Part shown: in pieces, positions 46,176 to 56,358 of the stretch | Layout: the number at the start of each line of letters is the position of its first letter | Position numbering within the stretch: position 1 is the stretch's first letter | Assembly: GCA_902702965.1 (NCBI GenBank) | Contig: CACRXP010000981.1 | Location: 11,128 to 75,127 of the forward strand | Source: Spirometra erinaceieuropaei | Lineage: Eukaryota > Platyhelminthes > Cestoda > Diphyllobothriidea > Diphyllobothriidae | Direction of reading: 5' to 3' | DNA length: 64,000 nt | The notes under the pieces: model-generated | Told to the model about the DNA's origin: nothing | What the model saw: only the letters and a program-made list of their open reading frames with translations | The model's database searches: none | Translations under genes and position numbers: made by a program

Positions 46176-46588
46176 TGACAGGTGTTATGGCAAATTTAAA
46201 ATAATTCCTTTTGACCCAACTGTGAAAAAGCCGGTGCCTCGGTGGGATTCGAACACACGACAGTTGGGTCAAAATGAATCATTTGAAATCGGCCATAACA
46301 CTTATTACTTACCTGAGCCTGGTAGTCATCTGGTGGGTTCTAGATGTATTACGTAGGAAATCCTGTTTGGGCAGTCAGCTTACAGTATCAGATTTGGTTG
46401 ATCCATGCGTTGTGGTTAGTTGGGCGGCTGAAAGTGACCCAAATATAACCAAACTTGCGTCGTCCTGTGGAGCCTCATAGCTCAGGTGGCTAGAGCGTTG
46501 GTAGTATTAAAGCCTTCCTCTTTTTGTCGTGGGTTCGAATCTCACCGAGGCACCGAGTTTTTTCGCAGGTGGGTCAAAATGAATAAAC
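46176..46588. mobile_element. Palindromic tRNA-SINE locus 3
   Basis: A minus-strand tail plus 3' half of the tRNA-like head (46176-46260) is joined at 46261 to a plus-strand unit: tail CAGTTGGGTCAAAATGAATC, middle (CATCTGGTGGGTTCTAGATG, TAGTTGGGCGGCTGAAAGTG), tRNA-like head 46470-46552 (A-box TAGCTCAGGTGGCTAGAGCG, B-box GGGTTCGAATCTC), then tail. The plus unit begins and ends with the same tail, so a ~50-bp direct repeat flanks it. The most diverged of the three loci. Confidence 0.8.
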
Positions 46589-47795
46589 CAACTGTTCACA
46601 CAGAATTACGATTCCCAGATAACATACACGGAGAAGAGGCGGTTATTTTGATCATCCTGATTTTTGGTCTATACTCCCCACTTAGTGCCTTGTCGTCTGA
46701 ATATTCAGGCATCAAGATCAAGGATCTCGCCAGATGCGAATAGCAGGTCCTAAAACAAGGAATAGAAAAATTGTGTGAAAAACTTCCGGGATGCAGAAAA
46801 GGAGACATCAATTGCTAGTATAACCGCAACAAGTGGACACAGCGCACTTAAACTGGCATCGTTTAAGAAACGCCACTCTTCCTGTTTATGAGTCAGGCCA
46901 GACGACCCTGCTCTTACTCCCGGACATGTAACAGGCTCTTGGTTACGGCCGGGGGAGTCCTTCGTCAATCAGAAATCAGTTAGAGCTCCGAGCCTAAGAA
47001 GACAGCTCGGAAAACTTTCTCATTTCGGTGGAACGTCCACGATTTCGCAGATTCGCCCTTCTATTCATTGTTAATTTTAAAATAACGTGCGCTAAAATTT
47101 AAATACTGACTAGCATAGGATTAAGGACAGAATTGTTCATTGCTAAGTTCGATTGTCGGATTCCAAAAGAGAATTTAAAAGCCGTCGAATACTGCAGTTG
47201 AAAATAATTCACAATTATTAAATAAACGGGAGTGGCCGAGATCAAAGGGAGGTGGGGAATAGCAGTTCGGAAGTCACGTTGTTCAATGCTCAACAATTTT
47301 GCTGTTAATCGGAAGCGCAGAGATGGAAATGCCTATATATTGTGACGATATAGGCAATTGGAAATGTTTGTTCGCGTACGCGCCCCTCTCTCTTTCGTCC
47401 GAAATTCGGATCAATACTCACATCTAACTTAAGCCTTTTCCCATAGGGTTCGGAAATGTAAAGCGTTTCTGCCAACCCCTCATAGCCCCAGCATCTTTTA
47501 CAGAGGGGGACAACAGAAAAAGTGGTTATTAAAAAGAAGACGTATTCCCATTTGGTGGGCTGCATGTTCTGTCCGCACGGGTACCGCGGCCAAGCGTATA
47601 GCTTTCGCCCAGCACACTGAGGCGTGGTCAGACGCTGATCTGATTGGCTCAAATGTTGCGGCGTTCTTTTGCGTGATTCGACACCGCCAGCACCACGGTA
47701 CTTTAAAATGAGGTAGTCGTTAGTAGAGGTTCGAAAATCCTATCTTGTACCCTCCGCCCCGGATCCCGAATTGTATTGTGATTGTGCACAAATCG
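46589..47795. other. No recognisable gene
   Basis: A 115-codon minus-strand frame (47305-47652) shows no motif. TTTAAA near 47701 could be a TATA-like box for the next entry but is not compelling. Confidence 0.3.
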
Positions 47796-48026
47796 ATGGC
47801 TTCCAATCGTCTCTCAATCATCTTCTGCATTGTCATAACGTTGAATCTTATGAACCTCCTTTCTGCCTCAGCGGCCTACATGCTCTCTTCCGGGTACCAG
47901 GCTGATCAAAACTCCATCGTCTACAAAATGCCCCGCCGACATTCGAGTACGTTTCACGCCCTTCTTTGTCCTTATCAGTCTTGCATGTTCGGAGAGACCA
48001 GGCATTCCTACGCCTGCAACCTCTAA
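47796..48026 (+). CDS. Candidate small secreted peptide, 76 aa
   Basis: Not a recognised family. 47796 is the first ATG of the frame; the codons upstream have none. Residues 1-27 (MASNRLSIIFCIVITLNLMN then LLSASAA) form a convincing signal peptide, with a short basic start, a hydrophobic core and small residues before a likely cut after ASAA. The mature part (YMLSSGYQADQNSIVYKMPR...) has one RR-type dibasic site (PRRHSS) and three cysteines near the end, CPYQSCMFGETRHSYAC. Organisation is compatible with a secreted effector or neuropeptide precursor, but no amidation signal is seen. No intron is needed and no polyadenylation signal is obvious. A chance frame remains possible. Confidence 0.33.
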   Translation: MASNRLSIIFCIVITLNLMNLLSASAAYMLSSGYQADQNSIVYKMPRRHSSTFHALLCPYQSCMFGETRHSYACNL

Positions 48027-48561
48027 GTAATGAAAAGCGTTGGCAACTAAAAGAAGGTGTTGCGTACCGATTGCCACCCATAGTCATTGAGGCAATGCAT
48101 TTTTGTGGCATCGAAAGCTGTGGCTATCACAAGAGAGGGATTGCTTTGCTTAAGATAGTCAGTCCGATAGCGGTTGTAATGAACATATTTTCGTGATAAA
48201 AGATGCAACCTACGTTCAAACAATCTGCTTAAATCCCGTAGCTTTGAAGGACAGATACTGACTTATACTAACAATATTTAATCTAAAATTAAAACGCAAT
48301 TATACGGCATATTTCGTTTACCGCCTGAGCATGGAGGATTTTTTGAGGTATGTTTACTCACGTCATCTGGCAAATGTTAAAAGTTGATATAAGCCCTCTG
48401 CCAGAAGTGGTATTTCCATAGTAATTGTTTTAATGATCATATTAACAGATTTCTCCTTAAAACAGTCAAACAATCGTTAGCCGTGAACACAAACCGCCAG
48501 TAGCCTCTCGCCTTCTCGCATAAATCAGTCCACGCAATCTTTATCCTTAATGATAAACGTA
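48027..48561. other. No recognisable gene
   Basis: Nothing supported. Confidence 0.35.
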
Positions 48562-49538
48562 CAGTAGGTGGGCTAACTCATGAAACGTCAACCGAAATTC
48601 CGAAAGGCGTTTTCGTTTCGAATAGATTAATTAAGCAGAGCTGTACAACTAGTTACCCTGCAACATAATTTTCTAAAAATCCAGCTACCCCGAGATACCG
48701 GCTTTCAAAGGAACTTCTTTCCTCCTGCATGCAAAAACCCCACTATGTAAAAAAATGTCAACTTAAGTATCATGACATTTTCTCCTTGATTTTCGATGCT
48801 CTTAAATATTCAATCATATTTTATGGAAAACATGCATAAAAATATTCATACTTTTACTCATTCGGTAGAAAATTATGTCTTCTTCCAATGCTATACTCAA
48901 AGGAAGGGCATAATTCGGTTTTCAAAAAGTTTATAATTGTGAGATTTTTTAATACCCCGAAATGGCCGTTCATAAAACGCTATGTCGACGCATTTACAAA
49001 TATGGCTTGTAAACTTAACAACATGGATCAAAACCACTGCTAAATTTTATGAATTCCATATGGGCTCCTCCTAATACTGTAGAGAAATGTAAATATTTCC
49101 GCACGCGGGAAGTTTACAGCTTGTAGTTTGGAAAATGTTAATGCAAGTGTAACGGCAGGTCGGGTTCAAAATTATTCAGGAATTGGAAAAAATTTGAAAA
49201 TCGAGTATACAATTGGCAGGAGACGTAGTTTTCTACCGAATAAGCAAAAGAATGAATATTTCTATACATGTTTTCCATGAAATATAATTGAATATTCGGA
49301 GGCGTTGAAAATCAATGCGAAAGGTGCATGCTTCTTAAGTAGACATTTTTTACATAGTGTGGTTATTGCATCCAGTCGGAAAGAAGTTCGTTCAAAAGCC
49401 GACATCCTGGGGTAACTGGATTATTATGGAATTACGCTGCATGATGATCAGTTTCACAACCTTACTTATTTAATCTTTTCGAGACAAAAACGCATTTCGG
49501 AATTTCGGCTGACGTTTCGTAAGTTAGCCCTCCTACTG
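48562..49538. mobile_element. Foldback element, copy C
   Basis: 977 bp, bounded by TA on both sides. The left tip CAGTAGGTGGGCTAACTCAT matches the inverted right tip (CAGTAGGAGGGCTAACTTAC on the minus strand), and the arms continue inverted for about 350 bp (AACGTCAACCGAAATTCCGA at left, AACGTCAGCCGAAATTCCGA at right). A unique centre of ~300 bp includes GGCAGGTCGGGTTCAAAATT. The TA target and CAGT tip fit a Tc1/mariner-type non-autonomous element, which is an inference. No transposase is seen. Confidence 0.82.
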
Positions 49539-50206
49539 TAACTGTAACGTCTACCCTATCAGTTTTGTTGACCTGACTATGACAGTGAGAGCTTTTTCTC
49601 CATACGATGCTGACGGAGGCGCCCTAGTCCCAGAGCTGTATAGAAAGGTACTTCATAGAGCAGGACGCAGCTGATGAAACCACCTTCCTTTCTTGTTTGC
49701 CTCGTGGAGTTATTTCTTGTCACCATTTTAAAGCTTTTCCAATAGATGAGCGCTTTGTCTGAGGCATATTCCGTAGCGGCACCCTCGCTGGATGGTTTTA
49801 TGTGGGTTATTTGGCCTTTACACAACAGGCGTGCCTCACACTCGACGAAATGAAGTCCCAAATTGGTCTGATTCAGTAATAGGAGGAAGCAGTTATACCG
49901 ATGAAGCGAACTCCATCTGTGCTAGGAGAAGGAGGAAAAGAAACCCCTCTTCCTCCTACCGTTCCGCCCCCGCAAACGGACAAGTCGCGCAGATGCAGAA
50001 GTTGCGAATGTATTTCGCAACAAGGCCAAACCAACAGTTTCTTTTACGTATGTGTGTGTGCCGTGCAGTCTACTGTCTGAGGTTTAAACGTCATCATCCG
50101 CATCCAGACGCTCTTGGCGGTCGTACAGCTGCAAAGTAGTCGATTCATTTCAGACAAACCCAGCATATGCGTGAAATGCAGTAACGAATTGAACTGTCTT
50201 TTTTGG
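49539..50206. other. No recognisable gene
   Basis: Overlapping frames on both strands (49577-50139) have no recognisable motif. Confidence 0.35.
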
Positions 50207-50598
50207 GTAGGACTATCTTATGTAGCCCCCTTTACAGGAGATGAGAATAGGTATGCCTGCTCAAGTAATAAAGGTGGAACTGTGCATGATTCTGCAAAGG
50301 GCAAAATATTCCCGTGCCCTAACTCCAACAATGACTTTAATAAAAAAAGTAAACCGCTGACTTAAGTTGACTTCAACCCTACCCTAAACCCTAGTTCTGC
50401 AGTTAACACTAGCCCCTACCTTAACCCTAAGGCTGATCCTGAGTTTCCTTACCTAGCCTTAAACCTAATCCTTAATCTAACTCTAACCCCTTCCATAAAC
50501 CTAACCCGTATTTTACTGAAAGCTGGCTCAAAGCCGCCCGTATGTAGACGGTTCCTGTTCTCGTGTCCCATTTAGGGGGCTACATAAGTTAGTCCTAC
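50207..50598. mobile_element. MITE with telomere-like core, copy 3
   Basis: 392 bp with ~23-bp terminal inverted repeats: GTAGGACTATCTTATGTAGC at left, GTAGGACTAACTTATGTAGC on the minus strand at right, both followed by CCCCT. The interior holds CCCTACCCTAAACCCTAG-like sequence from 50372 to 50515. The TTATGTAGCCCC end motif links it to 1133-1419 and 29955-30306. Confidence 0.75.
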
Positions 50599-51829
50599 TC
50601 TTCATTGTTCACGGTTCTAGAGCGGACTAACCATGAAAACGCGGACGAGTCTTTCACATATTCCCTAACAGATGCAGAGGGACATTAAATTTTTATATTT
50701 CTTCAAGTTTTACACTTCAGCCTCCATTAACTATAGGCAAAATAGAGGTTTTTTGTATTCCAAGCAAGCCTAACGCTACAGAGATGACCTTTTTCACAAA
50801 TGCTCAAAACACTACTGTTGTCTTAGACCTGAAACTCCCTCGCCTACGTGCGCTGGTTGCTGTGTTCTGCTCAATTTCCAGCCTCTAGCAAGCGAGTTTA
50901 AGACTGTTTTATGTCAAAAATCCATCCTACACAGTTTGAAAACTCAATTTTGAAGCGTTAAAGTGTGTCAGAGTCAAACCTCATCCTCAATTTTTGTCTC
51001 CTCTGGACGTCTCCATATTCCCGGGCGACAGCGTTTCACGTTTGCTGCCATCGTTGGTAAAGTTATTTACTTACTGACTCCTTTGTCCCGAAAACATCGG
51101 ATAGAAACTAAAATACGCCTTATTATTGGGTGGAGAGCTGACGGGGTCGTTCCAAAATTATTTTTTGCGTTTCCTACCAACTATCAAATATCAGTCCCCA
51201 AGTTTGGCAGATTTCGCAAAAAGAACCCTTACCTCAACTGATTTCATTGTTCACTTGTGTACTTTATATCTAAACTTTGTCTCTTTCAAAACCTATAATT
51301 ATGGCCGCTCCTACCTATGCGGAACACGGCATATTATTGCTGGAACCATGATTGAAGGAAGGAGTAATGCCTGTCTTCTCCAGCAAGCAAACCAATTTTA
51401 TCTGCAAATGAGCTATTTAGCTACATTTGGGCGACGAAACGCGGGCCCTCATGATAGGTCTTGGGGATTTTTACGGCAGTTTTCTCTCGAGACATGTAAA
51501 CGGAGTTTAAAACCCTGATCTTCATAATCGCAACGGGATGTCGGTGCTAGATGGAATGGGCTGGGCAAAAGTATGATTCATAGCCGGGGTTGCTTACTCC
51601 GGGGAGGATTTGCGCCGAGCAAAAGAGCGAGTATCCAAAAATTTGTAGTATCTCAGATGTTGATCCTCCATATTGCCACCGAAAAAACGTGACACTATTT
51701 TTACCGCTGATTGATGGTAGTTAATTTAAATTATGCGCCTTTGCAGGCATTGTCAAAAAGTTACTGTATTTTCGTATTTTTACTCCGATGACTACCTTTA
51801 AGTACCTTGACCACCCTCACGCAACAGCC
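50599..51829. other. No recognisable gene
   Basis: Frames at 50963-51518 (two overlapping, up to 130 codons) show no motif I recognise. Confidence 0.35.
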
Positions 51830-52669
51830 NNNNNNNNNNNNNNNNNNNNNNNNNNNNNNNNNNNNNNNNNNNNNNNNNNNNNNNNNNNNNNNNNNNNNNN
51901 NNNNNNNNNNNNNNNNNNNNNNNNNNNNNNNNNNNNNNNNNNNNNNNNNNNNNNNNNNNNNNNNNNNNNNNNNNNNNNNNNNNNNNNNNNNNNNNNNNNN
52001 NNNNNNNNNNNNNNNNNNNNNNNNNNNNNNNNNNNNNNNNNNNNNNNNNNNNNNNNNNNNNNNNNNNNNNNNNNNNNNNNNNNNNNNNNNNNNNNNNNNN
52101 NNNNNNNNNNNNNNNNNNNNNNNNNNNNNNNNNNNNNNNNNNNNNNNNNNNNNNNNNNNNNNNNNNNNNNNNNNNNNNNNNNNNNNNNNNNNNNNNNNNN
52201 NNNNNNNNNNNNNNNNNNNNNNNNNNNNNNNNNNNNNNNNNNNNNNNNNNNNNNNNNNNNNNNNNNNNNNNNNNNNNNNNNNNNNNNNNNNNNNNNNNNN
52301 NNNNNNNNNNNNNNNNNNNNNNNNNNNNNNNNNNNNNNNNNNNNNNNNNNNNNNNNNNNNNNNNNNNNNNNNNNNNNNNNNNNNNNNNNNNNNNNNNNNN
52401 NNNNNNNNNNNNNNNNNNNNNNNNNNNNNNNNNNNNNNNNNNNNNNNNNNNNNNNNNNNNNNNNNNNNNNNNNNNNNNNNNNNNNNNNNNNNNNNNNNNN
52501 NNNNNNNNNNNNNNNNNNNNNNNNNNNNNNNNNNNNNNNNNNNNNNNNNNNNNNNNNNNNNNNNNNNNNNNNNNNNNNNNNNNNNNNNNNNNNNNNNNNN
52601 NNNNNNNNNNNNNNNNNNNNNNNNNNNNNNNNNNNNNNNNNNNNNNNNNNNNNNNNNNNNNNNNNNNNN
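51830..52669. other. Assembly gap (N)
   Basis: 840 unknown bases. The long frames crossing it are artefacts. Confidence 1.
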
Positions 52670-52753
52670 TTTTACACCAGTGGTTAGCCAGTATTTCTTA
52701 GAGGTATCCGGAATGATTATGCTTATTGAAAAGTCTTTCTCCTTACTCAACTA

Positions 52754-53771
52754 CAGTGAGTAACCGATCGCATGAAATACTGGCCAAAATTCTGTAATGC
52801 GTTTCCGATTGGGAAGCGTTACTTAGGCGCGGTTGTAATACTGATTATCTTACGGCATAATCCTTTAATATTTCGGACTCGGCAGGGTTTTAGCTTTTGA
52901 ATACACTGCTGTATAATCTCCTGTAGAAACCGAACTTGGTAAAAAATGGCTACTTAAGTAGCATGAATTTTTCTCATTGCTTTTCGATGGTCTTAGACAC
53001 TCAAATGTGTTTTATGGAAACCACAAACAAAAATATGTTTTTTTTCAGTCGTTTTATAAAGAATCACGTCGTCGTTATATTTTATCGTCGAGAAAGGAAT
53101 GTAATCGGGTTTTTAAAAAGTTTCTAATTACGAGATTTTTTAAGACTGCGCAACGTTCATTCGCATAGCATCCTACATGTCCGTCTACCACATCTCCTCA
53201 TGAAATGTACAAAATAGTCCGAATCCCCTGCAAAATTTTATGGACTCTGTATGATATCTTTTCAAAGTCCTAGGAGCATATTTGATTTGCTTTAAGCGGA
53301 GCGCATGCACCTTGTAGACGGAAATCACTAAGCACGAATGCAGTGAATGAGCAGACCTGAAATCATTTGGCAAGTAAAAAACTTTTTAAAACCTAATTAT
53401 AATCCTTTCTTGAGTATAAAATATAAAGAAGACATGATTTTCCATCAAACAACTTAAAGAAAGCATATTTTGCTCGTGGTTTCTCTAAACCAAATTTGAA
53501 TGTGCAAGACCATCAAAAAGCAGTGAGAAAAATGCATGCTTATTAAGTAGTCATTTTTTACCGAGTACGGTTTCTACAGGCGATTGAAAAGCAGTGTATT
53601 CAAAAGCTGACATCCTGATGAGTCCGAAATGTTATAGAATTTTGCCGCAAGATAGTCAGTATTACAACCATACCTAAGTAATCCATCCCAACAGAAAACG
53701 CCCTCTCCCGATTGTTACCAAAACGCATTTTAGAATTTTGACCATCATTTCATGAGATCGGTCAGTCATTG
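52754..53771. mobile_element. Foldback element, copy D
   Basis: 1018 bp flanked by TA. Tips: CAGTGAGTAACCGATCGCAT at left and CAATGACTGACCGATCTCAT on the minus strand at right. The inverted arms (about 52754-53130 and 53395-53771) share GGTTGTAATACTGA, CATTTCGGACTC, CTTTTGAATACACTGCT and CTGTAGAAACCG. The centre contains no reading frame of note. Confidence 0.85.
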
Positions 53772-55975
53772 TATAATTAATGCAATAGCTATTCAGGTCC
53801 CGTGATGCGAAGGCTGCATACGCTTTGCCTTGTACCTGATAAACCGAGGTAGTTTCGGTAGGTTGTATCGAGATGGGCGTGCAAGTAATTCTATCTTGTC
53901 ATGCGGAAGGAACTTGATTTACGGCATACTTTTTAAGGACACGTTCTATCTTCTACAAACTGACCTTGGTTCATATGACAAAACGTCTCTCTTCTATGTG
54001 CGTATGTTGAAAACAAAATTGAATATTTCGCCACAATTGCCTGATTGACAGTTATTTCCGTTCCCCTCCCTCCTAGCACCTAGGGAACTGTTAATGAGAA
54101 AAACCGGAGGAGGCCGTCAGCTGTCAAATGCTCAGTTCATTCAGGTGTTAAACAAACCAAGGCTTAAAAGTTATTACTGTGGGCCATCGTGAAAGAGTTC
54201 AATTCTCTATCAGCTAAAGCTATCAAACTCACCATTGATACTTCAGTTGATTTTTAAGGGGAATGCATTTTTGAGTCCAACTTTTCAGCTTCAATTATTT
54301 TCAAATGCTTGAAAGCATTACTAATTGGAATTTTCTAATTTACGAGTTTACAGTGTCAGTATTTAACTGGCGACAACAATAAGAGCCGCAATTTTCAAAA
54401 GAAGGCATTTAGGCCTTCCATTTTCGAAGTAGAAACGAGTCGCGAGTTTTCATTACTCTACGTAAGGCAAAGGTCGCTCCAACGTTTTGTTTTTTTTTCA
54501 AATTTCAAATAATACTGTTGTTAAACAAAACATTAACCAATCATTAGACAGTCAAAAGGGACAAGATGAAATTGACTCGATCTGCAGACGAATGTAACGG
54601 TTCAGTGGACTGAATACTTTGCTTGAATATAAAGATGACACCGTACGGAAATGTCGAAAAACTAACATTTACGCATCCCCTTATCCAATTGTTACGTACT
54701 CGTTTCGAAAACAACACCATCATTCTTTCCAGCACTGACAGCTTTACGAAAGAGACTGAAAATACAAACGTCCTGCATTTTGCTTTCTTCAAACATGATG
54801 TGTTATTCTTTGAAAAAGTGTTCATGTTTCCCAGTTTTCTATTAAACCCTTGAATTAAACTGAGATCATGATATAAGGAAAGTGCATGATTAACAATAAA
54901 GAGCGATAATTGCTAATTCTGTCACCTCGTAATTTTTTCCGTCAATTCTTAATAACAGTAGATATTCATGCAAATAAAACCATACATGTAACCTTATTAG
55001 ATCATTTCTTATCTGCCCGTCGTTGCCTACACTCCAATTCATAAAAATTGGCTAGAAAGCAGACATTTAGTGCTTTTCTGCTGTTCAGCGAATTCAGATA
55101 TACTGAAACTGTTGCTAGAAAACCAAAACTTTTCGTGCAAAGTATCTCTAGATAATGAGAACTTCGTAGTTGATTGGAAACCAAACAGGTTATCTATATA
55201 GTACTAAATTATTTTTGGATCTAAGGAAGATTGTAAGACAGAGTTTAACAACACACCTTCTTTCTTATGGAGCTATCTCCAGAGGGTGGAGCTGTGACTT
55301 TAAAAGCTTCTTTGTTCTATTTTGGCGTGGACAACGCTCAGCTTACACGATCCATATTTATTCATTTTTTGAATAAACGGCTTGAAAATCGTAAGTACAT
55401 ATACCGTCAGTTCAATCTGGCAAAGAAAAGTCAGTAGGGATTTTGTTTGTAAGCTTGACAAAGGCCCTTTCATAACCACCATGACGTTTGCTTTTCTGAG
55501 GACAGTGACTTTGATGTTTTAGCGTTTTTAACTCACTTAAATGATTAGATGGCTCAAATTCACCTACGCTCAAGCATACTGAATTGGTAGTTATGCTTTA
55601 TTTATTAAATTTTCCAGATAAATTAAACCAATCCTATAAGCGCTTTATCCCAGTCCGAGGAAAATTAAAGATACTACAGGAATCGGCAATACTTATAACT
55701 AAATTTTGATGCAATATCAGCATTCTACGTTGCCGTGGTACTTATCAGGCGGCACTATGCAGAATCAGTAAATAACTTTTGGGACTGTTGTTTGATGCTT
55801 GAGAGTCGGCAAACTATGGCAAGGTTAGGAAAATAAATTCAGAATAAAGGCGCAGACGTAAGTTGTGGAAGGGGTGCGAAAAACATTTTGTGTTCTTTGG
55901 TAGAGTACCTAAACAACGGGATGTGCATAATTATCAATCAAACAACATTAAACATTGTTTTCGATTAACAAACGG
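53772..55975. other. No recognisable gene
   Basis: AT-rich. Short frames (for example 54623-54853, opening MNIKMTPYGNVEKLTF) have no recognisable domain. Confidence 0.35.
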
Positions 55976-56070
55976 GCGGGAATACAGTGTCGCAACACTT
56001 AGAATTGTCTATTCCCCCACCAGCCTGTCTTACGGGCGGACTACTACTATTACTACTACTACCACTACTG

Positions 56071-56102
<32 letters not shown>

Positions 56103-56358
56103 GCTACTACTACCACTGCTACCGCTGTTACTACTAATACTACTACCACTGGCGGGAATACAGTGTCGCAACACTAAAGAAAACTTTTTCCCCCGTCTAC
56201 CACCACTGATACGGCGAATACTACTAATAATCCTATTATTAGTACTACTACTACCACCGCCACCACGGCTGCCAGTGCTACTCTACCAACGCTTACAGTA
56301 TGGGTAACTAACTGCAATAATACTAGCATCAGTAACGGAGTGTTGCGACACTGGTATC
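55976..56358. repeat. Triplet microsatellite within flanking repeats
   Basis: Two (ACT/ACC)n blocks (about 56039-56150 and 56219-56280). Each is preceded by the same 24-bp sequence, GGCGGGAATACAGTGTCGCA then ACACT (55976 and 56151), and an inverted AGTGTTGCGACACTGG closes the locus at 56340. The poly-Thr, poly-Leu and poly-Ser frames are artefacts. Confidence 0.85.

Noticed and set aside
39041..46552. Several tRNA-like folds with A and B boxes that could be called functional tRNA genes
   Set aside because: They are dispersed, inverted, diverged from one another, and always joined to the same non-tRNA leader and tail, as in SINEs.
49490..49530. CATTTCGG / GACGTTTCG as another PLE hammerhead
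   Set aside because: These bases belong to the terminal arm of foldback copy C; the CTGATGA core and stem II are absent.
35286..52763. Long frames across 35408-35717 and 51830-52669
   Set aside because: Their length comes from unknown bases in assembly gaps.
18287..56307. Open frames of poly-Thr, poly-Leu, poly-Val or poly-Ser over triplet repeats (18.3, 19.4, 24.65, 56.1 kb)
   Set aside because: They are produced by the microsatellites themselves and appear in several frames and on both strands.
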